DNA of 64,000 nucleotides from an uncultured bacterium (GTDB lineage: Bacteria; Bipolaricaulota; Bipolaricaulia; UBA7950; UBA9294): positions 1 through 64,000 of the forward strand of contig CAIOGO010000006.1 in assembly GCA_903857865.1 (NCBI GenBank), written 5' to 3'. Shown here piece after piece: positions 46,717 to 54,765 of this stretch; position 1 is the first letter of the stretch, and each line of letters opens with the position of its first letter. The notes under the pieces are model-generated. The model searched no databases. It saw only the letters and a program-made list of their open reading frames with translations, and was not told where the DNA came from. A program made the position numbers and the translations under genes.

Positions 46717-48085
46717 CCGCCGACCCTGCGGTGCTTCCTCGCGCGAGGAACCGCCCGCGGCCGCCACGCGCACACGGCTCCCCGCCATCGACGATCGTCT
46801 CGCCTCGCGAGATCGTAGTCGTGACGCAGCCCGTCATCGCCCACGCCTCGTAGGGCGAGAAATCCGTCGCCATATGGAGTCGCGCCGCCTCCACGCGCCA
46901 CGCCACGCTGGGATCGAAGAGGACCAGATCGGCGTCCGCGCCCACGTCGATCGCGCCCTTCTTTGGATAGAGACCGTAGATCTTCGCCGGCCCTTCCGCC
47001 GCCAGCCGCACAATGTCGTGCACCGCCAGCCGCCCCGTCGCTACCCCCTCGGAGTAGAGGAGCGGAAGCAGCGTCTCCACTCCCGGCAGGCCGTAGGGCA
47101 GGTCGTCGAACGTCCCGCGCCACGCTTTCTGATCCCGCGTGAACGGGCAATGGTCGGTGGCCATGAGGTCGATGTCGTGGCTACGTAGACCGCCCCACAG
47201 CGCCGCGCGATCGGCGTCCTCGCGGAGCGGCGGCGACGCCGCGAACAGATGTCCGTCCTCGCGGTCGTAGACCTCGCGAGTCAAGAGCAGGTACTGCGGG
47301 CAGGTTTCCACGGTCACCGCGCAACGTTCGGCGCGCGCCGCCCGCACGGCGTCGAGTCCGATGCGCGAGCTGACGTGAACAATGTGAACTCGGCACACCG
47401 CGTCGTGCGCAAGGCGGGTGACAGTGGAAATCGCTGCCTGCTCGGCAAGATCGGGTCGCGCTGTCGCGAGCGTCCTCATTCTCGCCCGCTCGTCCGCGGT
47501 GAGCCGCGAGGCGATCGAGCGAATCAAGCCCTCATCCTCGGCGTGGACGACGGCCACGGCGTCGAGGAGAGAGATCTCGCGGAACGCAGCGCGGAGACCG
47601 TCCGATCCCGTGCGCCGCCCCGACGCTTCGTACGCCGTGTAGAACTTGAAGCTGGTCACGCCGCGAGCCGCCGCCTCGTGCAGCTCGCGTTCGCGTCCAG
47701 GACGCCATCCGACGACCTCGCCGTGCAGCGCGTAGTCGACGACCGCATCCTTGGCCTCGACCAGCCGTTCGTCCAGCGCCTGCACGATCGTTCGATCGGG
47801 CGAGCCCGCGGTAAAGTCGATGATCGTCGTCACGCCGCCGCAGGCCGCGGCGCGAGTCCCGGAAAGGAAGTCGTCGCTCGACCGCGTTCCCCCCACCGGA
47901 AGCGCCATGTGCGTGTGCGCGTCGATGAGTCCTGGGAACACAAGCAAGCCCTCAGCATCGATCTCTCGCCGTCCGGAGAGGCCGGGAGCGACCGCGGCGA
48001 TCGTCTCGCCCACGATGCCGACGTCGGCCGAGACCGTTGAGCTCGACGTGACGATGGTGCCACCGCGAATCACGAGATCCAGCAT
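46706..48085 (-). CDS. hyuA: Dihydropyrimidinase/hydantoinase-family cyclic amidohydrolase
   Basis: The 459-residue metal-dependent hydrolase opens cyclic amides such as hydantoins or dihydropyrimidines. Metal ligands are seen in DAHTHMALP, the carbamylated Lys region TSFKFYTAYEASG, HAEDEG, HIVHVSS and MATDHCPF. The C-terminus has PAKIYGLYPKKGAIDVGADADLVLFDP. GGAGGAAG precedes ATG 48085. It is the first gene of the minus-strand unit running through fadR, arcC, the two transcarbamylases and the molybdenum hydroxylase, and divergent from the PLP enzyme. The true substrate is not known. Confidence 0.9.
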   Translation of the reverse strand: MLDLVIRGGTIVTSSSTVSADVGIVGETIAAVAPGLSGRREIDAEGLLVFPGLIDAHTHMALPVGGTRSSDDFLSGTRAAACGGVTTIIDFTAGSPDRTIVQALDERLVEAKDAVVDYALHGEVVGWRPGRERELHEAAARGVTSFKFYTAYEASGRRTGSDGLRAAFREISLLDAVAVVHAEDEGLIRSIASRLTADERARMRTLATARPDLAEQAAISTVTRLAHDAVCRVHIVHVSSRIGLDAVRAARAERCAVTVETCPQYLLLTREVYDREDGHLFAASPPLREDADRAALWGGLRSHDIDLMATDHCPFTRDQKAWRGTFDDLPYGLPGVETLLPLLYSEGVATGRLAVHDIVRLAAEGPAKIYGLYPKKGAIDVGADADLVLFDPSVAWRVEAARLHMATDFSPYEAWAMTGCVTTTISRGETIVDGGEPCARGGRGRFLARGSTAGSAVAR

Positions 48086-48136
48086 GTCTCGCTTCCTCCG
48101 TCGCCGCGGCCTGCGCAGCACAGGCCACGCACCGTC

Positions 48137-48185
48137 TTGCGAACCGGTCTGGCTGCATGATAGCATTGCCTTTGCGAAGCCTCAA
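48137..48185. promoter_or_regulatory. Divergent hyuA / PLP-enzyme promoters with shared operator
   Basis: Minus strand: TTGAGG (48185-48180), 17 bases, TATCAT (48162-48157). Plus strand: TTGCGA (48137-48142), 18 bases, TAGCAT (48161-48166). The two -10 boxes overlap. GTCTGGCTGCATGATAGC at 48147-48164 is the second copy of the predicted FadR operator and covers both. Confidence 0.65.
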
Positions 48186-48222
48186 CGCGGTTTCCGCGCC
48201 GGGGCCTCCAGGAGGAAAAGCG

Positions 48223-49698
48223 ATGATTGACCTCGAACTGCATCCAGATCGTCTCCAACGAGCCGTGCGGCGGGCCCGCGAGCGGGGCATCATCGTCCCC
48301 ACCTTCGCCCAGATGAAGGATCCTCAGACGATCCCGACGCCCATCGTCGACCGGCTTGGCGATGTCGGTCTGTGGGACCTCCACCCGCTCAACCTCTTCC
48401 GCATCACATGGAAGAACGAGCCCGTGAAGACGGGCGGCCGGTTTGGCGACGTAAACATCTTCGAGTTCCCCTCCGAGCTGACCGGAGTGCCGGCCCGCAT
48501 CCTGGCTCTGGTCGGGAAGTGGTTCCCCACGGGCGCGCACAAGGTCGGCGCAACCTTCGGATGCCTCGTCCCGCGCCTCGTGACCGGCCAGTTCGACCCG
48601 ACGTACCACAAGGCCGTGTGGCCCTCCACCGGCAACTACTGCCGCGGCGGCGCGTTCAACTCCAACCTCCTCGGCTGCGAGTCCATCGCCATCCTTCCCG
48701 AAGGCATGTCCCGCGAGCGCTTCGAGTGGCTGGCGAAGATCGCCGGCGAGGTCATCGCCACGCCGGGCTCCGAGTCGAACGTCTGGGAGATCTTCCAGAA
48801 GTGCAAGGAGCTCGAGGCCGCGCGGTCGAACATCATGATCTTCAACCAGTTCGACGAACCGGGGAACCACCTCTGGCACTACGACGTCACGGGCCACGCC
48901 ATGGCCGAAGTGCTGACCAACGAGCTGGGCGGCGGGACCTACGCCGGCGTCGTCTTGACCTCCGGATCCTCCGGCACCATGGGGTGCGGCGACTTCCTCA
49001 AGGAAGAGGCCCCGGACAGCAAGCTCGTCGTCTCCGAGGCGCTCCAGTGCCCGACGCTCCTCGAGAACGGCTTCGGCGCTCACCGGATCGAGGGCATCGG
49101 CGACAAACACGTCCCCTGGATCCACAACGTCCGCAACACCGACATGGTCGTCGCCATCGACGACGCCGATCCGATGGCTCTCATCCGCCTGTTCAACGAC
49201 CCGGCGGGGCGCGCGTTCCTCACGAAGCAGGGAGTCCCCGCCGACGTCGTTGACCGCCTCGACCTGCTCGGCATTTCGGGCGTCGCCAACCTGCTCACGG
49301 CGATCAAGTTCGCCAAGTTCTACAACCTCGGAAGCGATGACATCGTCCTCACCGTTCTGACCGACTCGATGGAACTCTACCGGACGCGGCTCGCCGAGCT
49401 CGACGAGGCGCACGGCGCCTACACCGAACGACAGGCCGCCATCGACTTCGAGGCCCGTCTGCACGGGCAGAAGACGGACAACGTCCTCGAACTCGGGACC
49501 CGCGAACGCAAGCGCATTCACAACCTAAAGTACTTCACGTGGGTCGAGCAGATGGGCCACTCGGTCGACGAGCTGAACGCGCAGTGGGATGACTTCCCGG
49601 GGTACTGGGACCGCATCCACGACTCGGTCGGCGCAATCGACGAACGCATCGAAGCGTTCAACGACGAGGTCGGAATCCTGAAGGAGCTGGCGCGGTGA
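48223..49698 (+). CDS. PLP-dependent fold-type II enzyme of unknown substrate
   Basis: The 491-residue protein resembles the tryptophan-synthase-beta/cysteine-synthase fold. The likely PLP lysine is in PTGAHKVGATFGCL (about residue 108) and the cofactor-binding loop is STGNYCRGGAFNSN. The glycine loop TSGSSGTMGCGDF and the C-terminal part follow. It does not carry the KAFKxLG-type lysine motif of diaminopropionate ammonia-lyase (YgeX), the PLP enzyme of the comparable E. coli cluster. AGGAGG precedes ATG 48223. A promoter shared with hyuA ties it to the same pathway. A lyase or deaminase role is inference. Confidence 0.85.
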   Translation: MIDLELHPDRLQRAVRRARERGIIVPTFAQMKDPQTIPTPIVDRLGDVGLWDLHPLNLFRITWKNEPVKTGGRFGDVNIFEFPSELTGVPARILALVGKWFPTGAHKVGATFGCLVPRLVTGQFDPTYHKAVWPSTGNYCRGGAFNSNLLGCESIAILPEGMSRERFEWLAKIAGEVIATPGSESNVWEIFQKCKELEAARSNIMIFNQFDEPGNHLWHYDVTGHAMAEVLTNELGGGTYAGVVLTSGSSGTMGCGDFLKEEAPDSKLVVSEALQCPTLLENGFGAHRIEGIGDKHVPWIHNVRNTDMVVAIDDADPMALIRLFNDPAGRAFLTKQGVPADVVDRLDLLGISGVANLLTAIKFAKFYNLGSDDIVLTVLTDSMELYRTRLAELDEAHGAYTERQAAIDFEARLHGQKTDNVLELGTRERKRIHNLKYFTWVEQMGHSVDELNAQWDDFPGYWDRIHDSVGAIDERIEAFNDEVGILKELAR

Positions 49699-50801
49699 CG
49701 ACGCCCGCCGTCCCGGGCGGCGCGCGCCGCACCGACGCGCGCCGCGAGGTGTTCGCCGAGGAGTTGTACAGCGCGGTTACGCGACAATTGCCCCTGTCTC
49801 CCGACGGTCCCCGCACGCCGCTGAACGTGGCCGGAGGCAGCCCACCCCGCCCAGTGATTGTGTCGGGTGGGGGTGGGAGCCCACCCCGCACCATCATCGT
49901 GGCAGGCGGGGTGGGGGCGGGAAAGACGGAGGCCGGTCTGCACCTGGCGCAACGCCTTCGCGGCGCCGGCGTCGCGGTCGGCGGCATCCTCGCGCCGCGG
50001 CTCGTCGAACGCGGCGAGACCGTGGGCTACAACGTCCTCGACGTCTCGACCGGAGAGGACGTCGCCTTCGCCCGAGCCGATCCGCCCGGGCAAGCCGTCG
50101 GCCGATTCTTCGTGCGACCCGCCGGCCTCGCGTTTGCCGAGCGCGCGCTGCAGCACAGCATCGAGCGCGCCGACGTTGTCTTCATCGACGAAGTCGGCCG
50201 CTGGGAGCTGGCCGGCGGCGGCCACGCGCCGGCCTTGATGGACCTCCTGCAATCGCGCGTCCTTCCCGTCCTGTTCGTGCGCACGGAGCTCGTTCAGGCC
50301 GTGGCCGACCGCTTCGCGTTGCAGGCGGCGAAGGTCCTACGCTTGGCGGAATTGGTGCAGCGAGAGCCCGCGGGCGGACGGCGCGCATTCTGGTCGATCG
50401 TCGACTCCATGCCGTACCCGCTCTTCCTCACCGTCGCTGCAGACGGGTTCCCGCAGTCGCGTCCGATGAGCCTCGTCGAGCGCGACGATCACACTCTGTG
50501 GTTCCCCACCTCCCGCGCCTCGCGCAAGATCGGCCAGATTCGGGCCCACGCGCGGGTCACCGTCTTGTTCGTCGACACCGACCGCTACAACTACGCCTCG
50601 TTCCACGGGATCGCCTCTCTGGAGCCCGACAACGAGAGGACACGCCGACTGTGGCGTGACGACTGGCGCGACGACTGGCCCGCCGGACCCGACGACCCGG
50701 ACTACGCGCTCATCCGCGTCGACGGCGCCCGCGGCTTCTTCCTGCATGGAACCACCGGCGAAGCGGGCGAGATCGACTTGCGCGCCGACCACGATACGTA
50801 G
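49695..50801 (+). CDS. THEP1-type nucleoside-triphosphatase fused to a pyridoxamine-phosphate-oxidase-like flavin domain
   Basis: The 368-residue protein joins an NTPase_1/THEP1 domain (about 60-225) with Walker A GGVGAGKT and Walker B-like DVVFIDEVGRWEL to a PNPOx-like split-barrel domain (about 230-350: FLTVAADGFPQSRPMSLV, RVTVLFVDTD, NYASFHGIA). The strand before the P-loop is duplicated: GSPPRPVIVSGGG is followed by GSPPRTIIVAGGV. The start GTG overlaps the PLP-enzyme stop (GTGA), so the two are translationally coupled. The combination is not one I recognise; function unknown. Confidence 0.8.
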   Translation: MTTPAVPGGARRTDARREVFAEELYSAVTRQLPLSPDGPRTPLNVAGGSPPRPVIVSGGGGSPPRTIIVAGGVGAGKTEAGLHLAQRLRGAGVAVGGILAPRLVERGETVGYNVLDVSTGEDVAFARADPPGQAVGRFFVRPAGLAFAERALQHSIERADVVFIDEVGRWELAGGGHAPALMDLLQSRVLPVLFVRTELVQAVADRFALQAAKVLRLAELVQREPAGGRRAFWSIVDSMPYPLFLTVAADGFPQSRPMSLVERDDHTLWFPTSRASRKIGQIRAHARVTVLFVDTDRYNYASFHGIASLEPDNERTRRLWRDDWRDDWPAGPDDPDYALIRVDGARGFFLHGTTGEAGEIDLRADHDT

Positions 50802-51230
50802 TCCGTGGTCCATGGTCCGGAGTCCACGGTGCGCAACGCAGGACTGTGGTTCCGAAGAGGGTGGCGTCAACGAATCGCTTTCGCGAATCACTGTAGCGTC
50901 GCACCTTGCGTGCGACGTCGACGTTCGCGTGTCTCATCCGACGCCGAATGAGCCGTTGGAGACAAGCTTGCGGCATCAGCGAACCGCCGCAAGCCCTAGC
51001 TCCCGGCACCAACGAAACGCCGGGAGCCAAGCTCACGACGCTACAGTGGCTCTTCGGTACGACGCTACGTCCAAACCGTCACGACCGCTCTGGCTTCCCG
51101 GACCGCGGAGCAACGACCTGGAGTTGCCACCTCATGCGAAGCCTGTTGGCGCCGCCGGTTCTGGCAACTCCCTAGCTGCTCGGCAGCGAACATCGCCGAG
51201 CAGCCATGGACTCCGGACCGCGGACCGCGA
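50801..51230. repeat. 430-bp nested multi-hairpin element (no gene)
   Basis: This gap has no supported gene. Outer imperfect inverted arms (50805-50829 and 51204-51228, 21 of 25 matching) enclose a perfect 13-bp inverted repeat (50889-50901 with 51036-51048). Inside are three hairpins: CGTCGCAC with GTGCGACG (50897-50917), GCTTGCGGC with GCCGCAAGC (50966-50994) and GCTCCCGGC with GCCGGGAGC (50999-51027). A fourth, GCTGCTCGGC with GCCGAGCAGC, lies just inside the right arm (51176-51205). Loops are 10-11 bases with AGCGAAC or ACGAAAC. It could be a miniature inverted-repeat element or a structured RNA. Confidence 0.6.
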
Positions 51231-51231
51231 G

Positions 51232-51261
51232 TTGGGCTTCCGCAAGAGCCCGCGGTAGGAT
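51232..51261 (+). promoter_or_regulatory. Promoter of rmuC
   Basis: TTGGGC (51232-51237), an 18-base spacer and TAGGAT (51256-51261), 41 bases before the rmuC ATG. Confidence 0.5.
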
Positions 51262-51302
51262 CTGCCTACACCTCGGAAGCGTAGGATCATCAAGGAGCGC
51301 GC

Positions 51303-52604
51303 ATGGAGTGGATTTTTCTCGCCATTGGCCTTGTCGTCGGCGCCGCACTGGGCGCCGTGCTGGCACACGCCCGCGCTCAGGCGCGCACGGCGGAGCTTGC
51401 CGCCGAGCTGCGCGCCAAGACGGAGGAACTCGCGACCCTCGAATCCCTGCGCGCCGACAACGAGCGCCTGCGAATCGAGGCCGCCCGCGGTGATTCCGAG
51501 CGTGCCGCGGCCGCGGAACGCGTCCAGTGGGTAGAGAAGGCCCAAGAGTCGTTGCGCGAGGCATTCACCGCCCTTGCGTCGGACGCGCTGACATCGAACG
51601 CCGAGCAGTACCTGGCGCGTTCGCGCGATCAGCTCGCCGCGCTCCTGAACCAGGTGCGCGGTGACTGGGGTACCCACAAGGAGGAACTGAAGAGCCTGGT
51701 TGCCCCGCTCGAGAAGTCGCTCGTGACGCTCGACGGGCAGATCCGAACACTCGAGGAGAAGCGTGAGGGCGCCTACGCGAGCATCGGCGAGCAGATCCGC
51801 GCTCTCGGCCTGGCCGAGGCGCAACTGCAGAGCACGACGACGACGCTCGCCCAGGCGATGAAGTCGTCCACGGCCCGAGGGCGATGGGGCGAACTCCAGC
51901 TGCGGCGGGTCGCTGAGTTGGCCGGCATGGAGGACCACGTCGACTTCGACGAGCAGACGGTCACCGACGAAGGCCGCCCGGACATGGTCGTCTACCTCCC
52001 GGATGGGGGTGTCCTGCCCGTGGACGCCAAGGCGTCCGCCAGCGCCTATCTCGATGCCATGCAACTCGACGGCGACGCGCGATGCGCTCGGCTCGCCGAC
52101 CACGCGAAGGCAATGCGATTGCGCATCCAGGACCTGGCGAAGAAGCAGTACTGGGCGCAATTCGCGCGCGCCCCCGAACTCGTCGTCATGTTCGTCCCGA
52201 TCGAATCTGCACTCGCCGCAGCGTTCGAGGAGGATCCGGAACTGCTCGAGTACGGCTTGAAGCAGAAGATCCTCTTCGCGTCCCCGATCACGCTCTTGGC
52301 GCTCCTGCGCACCGTCGCGTTTGGGTGGAACCAACTCCACATCACCGAAAACGCCCGTGCCATCGCCGAGCAGGGCCGCGAACTCTACGACCGCGTGATC
52401 AACGTCCTCGACCCGATCGGCGACGTCGGCAAGCACCTGAAGAAGAGCGTTGACGCCTACAACCAGGCCGTCGCCTCCCTCGAGGGGCGGCTCCTGCCCG
52501 CCGCGCGCCGACTCAAAGAGCAGACAGCGTCCGCCAAAGAGCTGCCAGAGCTTGAGCCCATCGACCGCGCGCCGAGGTTGCCGCTGGACGCCGGACAGTC
52601 GTAG
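51303..52604 (+). CDS. rmuC: RmuC-family DNA recombination protein
   Basis: The 433-residue protein has an N-terminal membrane segment (about 2-22), a coiled coil (about 25-190) and the RmuC nuclease-like domain (about 195-370: GRWGELQLRRVAELAGM, RPDMVVYLPDG, VDAKASASAYLDA, VVMFVPIESALAAAFEEDPEL). RmuC limits inversions at short inverted repeats in E. coli. AAGGAG precedes the ATG. It follows directly on an inverted-repeat-rich element, which may be coincidence. Confidence 0.93.
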   Translation: MEWIFLAIGLVVGAALGAVLAHARAQARTAELAAELRAKTEELATLESLRADNERLRIEAARGDSERAAAAERVQWVEKAQESLREAFTALASDALTSNAEQYLARSRDQLAALLNQVRGDWGTHKEELKSLVAPLEKSLVTLDGQIRTLEEKREGAYASIGEQIRALGLAEAQLQSTTTTLAQAMKSSTARGRWGELQLRRVAELAGMEDHVDFDEQTVTDEGRPDMVVYLPDGGVLPVDAKASASAYLDAMQLDGDARCARLADHAKAMRLRIQDLAKKQYWAQFARAPELVVMFVPIESALAAAFEEDPELLEYGLKQKILFASPITLLALLRTVAFGWNQLHITENARAIAEQGRELYDRVINVLDPIGDVGKHLKKSVDAYNQAVASLEGRLLPAARRLKEQTASAKELPELEPIDRAPRLPLDAGQS

Positions 52605-52634
52605 ACGAGCGAGCCCGGAGTCCGTGGCCGCACC

Positions 52635-52715
52635 CTACTCCGGTTCTCTGAGGATGTGGTGCGCAAGAGGCTCGTTGATCTCACGATGCCTGGGGACGGC
52701 GGCCGATCCCGGAAC
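52635..52715 (-). pseudogene. Remnant of a HicA-type toxin C-terminus
   Basis: Reading on the minus strand after an in-frame stop, 26 residues end with VPRHREINEPLAHHILREPE and a TAG stop. This matches the usual HicA/YcfA C-terminus (a short VPxHxEI followed by L-x-x-IL). No upstream HicA core (the catalytic GSHH region) or HicB is present. It is a decayed fragment of a toxin-antitoxin locus. Confidence 0.5.
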
Positions 52716-52746
52716 TCAACCCGGATCGTTCTAGGGGTGTGGCAGA

Positions 52747-54744
52747 TCACTCGACCGGCCAAAGTTTCACCGTGTAGTCCTCCGACCCCGAGGCGAGAAG
52801 CTTCCCGTCGGGTGAGAACGTGACGGCATTGACCGCCCAGGTATGGCCTGCGAGGGTGCGCAGTTCCTGTCCCGTGGCGACGTCCCACAACTTGATCGTC
52901 TTGTCCCACGACCCCGAGGCGAGGACCGTCCCGTCGGGTGAGAAAGCGACGGTATGGACGAAATTGGCGTGACCGGCGAGGGTGCGCAACTCCTGGCCCG
53001 TGGCGACCTCCCATAGCTTGACCGTCTTGTCCCACGACCCCGAGGCGAGGATCGTCCCGTCGGGCGAGAAGGCAACAGAGAAGACCCGGTCGGTATGGCT
53101 CGAGAGGGTGCGCAGCTCCTGCCCCGTGGCGACGTCCCAGAGCTTGACCGTCTTGTCCTGCGACCCCGAAGCGAGAGTCTTCCCGTCGGGGGAGAAGGCG
53201 ACAGAGTTGACATCGCCGGTATGTCCTGCGAGGGTGCGCAACTCTTGTCCCGTGGCGGCGTCCCATAGCTTGATCGTCTTGTCATACGACCCCGAAACGA
53301 GCAGCTTCCCGTCGGGGGAGAAGGCAACGGAGTGGACCCAACTGGCGTGACCTGCGAGGGTGCGCAGCTTCTGTCCCGTGGCGACGTCCCACAACTCGAT
53401 CGTCATCCACGACCCCGAGGCGAGTGTCTTCCCGTCGGGGGAAAAGACAACGGAGGCGACAGCGTCGGCATGGCCTGCGAGGGTGCGCAGCTCCGCTCCT
53501 GTGGCGGCAACACGCAGGTTGACCGTCTTGTCCCACGCCCCCGAGGCGAGGAGCGTCCCGTCAGGCGAGAAGGCAACGGAGGTGACAGGACCAGTATGCC
53601 CTGCGAGCGTGCGCAAGATCTGCCCGGTGGCGACGTCCCACAGCTTCACCGTGTTGTCCACCGACCCCGATGCGAGGAGCGTCCCGTCGGGAGAGAAGGC
53701 AACGGAGAGGACCAAGTTGGTATGGCCGGCGAGGGTACGCAGCTCCCGTCCCGTGGCGACGTCCCACAGCTTGACCGTCTCGTCCTCCGACCCCGATGCG
53801 AGGAGCCTCCCATCGGGTGAGAAGGCGATCGAGTAGACGGTGCTGGCATGGCGTGCGAGCGTGCGCGCCAGTTGTCCTGTGGCGACGTCCCACAATCTGA
53901 TCGTCTTGTCCACCGACCCAGACGCGAGGAGCTTCCCATCGGCTGAGAAGGCGACGGAGACGACCAAGTCGGTATGGCCTGTGAGGCTGCGCTCCAGCCG
54001 TCCCGTGACGACGTCCCACTGCTTCACCGTCTTGTCATACGATCCCGAGGCGAGGAGCGTCCCGTCAGGCGAAAAGGCAATGGAGCTGACCTCGGCAGAA
54101 TGGTCCGCAAGAGTGCGCAAGACCTGCCCGGTGGCGACGTCCCACAGCCTCACCGTATTGTCCCAAGACCCCGAGGCGAGGAGCTTGCCATTGGGTGAGA
54201 AGGCGACGGACACGACCAAGTCAGTATGGCCTACGTGGGTTCGCACCAGCTGCCCTGTTGTGACATCCCAGAGTATCACGGTATTGTCAAACGACCCCGA
54301 TGCGAGAAGCGTCCCGTCAGGCGAGAAGGCGACGGAGGTAACCCAGCTGGTATGGCCTTCAAACGTGCGAACAACCGTCCAGTGCTCTGTCTCCACAAGA
54401 TGCACCGCGCTCGCTGCGCCGGCGACAGCTACGTAGCGGCCATCCGGGGAGAAAGCCACCGAGTAGACCATCCCGAACCCGAACGTGCGCACAGGTGGCA
54501 GCAACTCGGGCGAGCCGGACTGGGCTGCGCCGTCTCTTGCGATAGTCGAAGGGGTGAGCTGAATGGCCTGGCCGAGAGGCAGGGCTGCAGGAGCAGACTC
54601 ATGCCCCGTTTGACCACTCGCGGCCGTGGATGCCGGAGCTCCGGTCCGTCGCGAATCTCCGGAGCCAGTACATCCAGTCACCAGAAGCGCAACAATGACG
54701 CCTAGTACGGTGAACAGAGTCGCTTCTCGTCGTAGACTCATCAT
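52747..54744 (-). CDS. WD40-repeat lipoprotein with 14 repeats
   Basis: The 665-residue protein has a lipoprotein signal (hydrophobic 10-25, lipobox LVTGC) and a linker of about 60 residues. Fourteen WD40 repeats of 42 residues then follow, each like GHTxxVxSVAFSPDGTLLASGS followed by DKTVKLWDVATGQ. Fourteen repeats would form two seven-bladed propellers. Repeats 6-14 are nearly identical, giving a 126-bp DNA tandem repeat; repeat 9 lacks one residue and repeat 8 has lost its WD. AAGGAG precedes ATG 54744. It is probably an envelope scaffold protein; partners unknown. Confidence 0.88.
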   Translation of the reverse strand: MMSLRREATLFTVLGVIVALLVTGCTGSGDSRRTGAPASTAASGQTGHESAPAALPLGQAIQLTPSTIARDGAAQSGSPELLPPVRTFGFGMVYSVAFSPDGRYVAVAGAASAVHLVETEHWTVVRTFEGHTSWVTSVAFSPDGTLLASGSFDNTVILWDVTTGQLVRTHVGHTDLVVSVAFSPNGKLLASGSWDNTVRLWDVATGQVLRTLADHSAEVSSIAFSPDGTLLASGSYDKTVKQWDVVTGRLERSLTGHTDLVVSVAFSADGKLLASGSVDKTIRLWDVATGQLARTLARHASTVYSIAFSPDGRLLASGSEDETVKLWDVATGRELRTLAGHTNLVLSVAFSPDGTLLASGSVDNTVKLWDVATGQILRTLAGHTGPVTSVAFSPDGTLLASGAWDKTVNLRVAATGAELRTLAGHADAVASVVFSPDGKTLASGSWMTIELWDVATGQKLRTLAGHASWVHSVAFSPDGKLLVSGSYDKTIKLWDAATGQELRTLAGHTGDVNSVAFSPDGKTLASGSQDKTVKLWDVATGQELRTLSSHTDRVFSVAFSPDGTILASGSWDKTVKLWEVATGQELRTLAGHANFVHTVAFSPDGTVLASGSWDKTIKLWDVATGQELRTLAGHTWAVNAVTFSPDGKLLASGSEDYTVKLWPVE

Positions 54745-54765
54745 CGCTCCTTCGCTTGGATGCAA

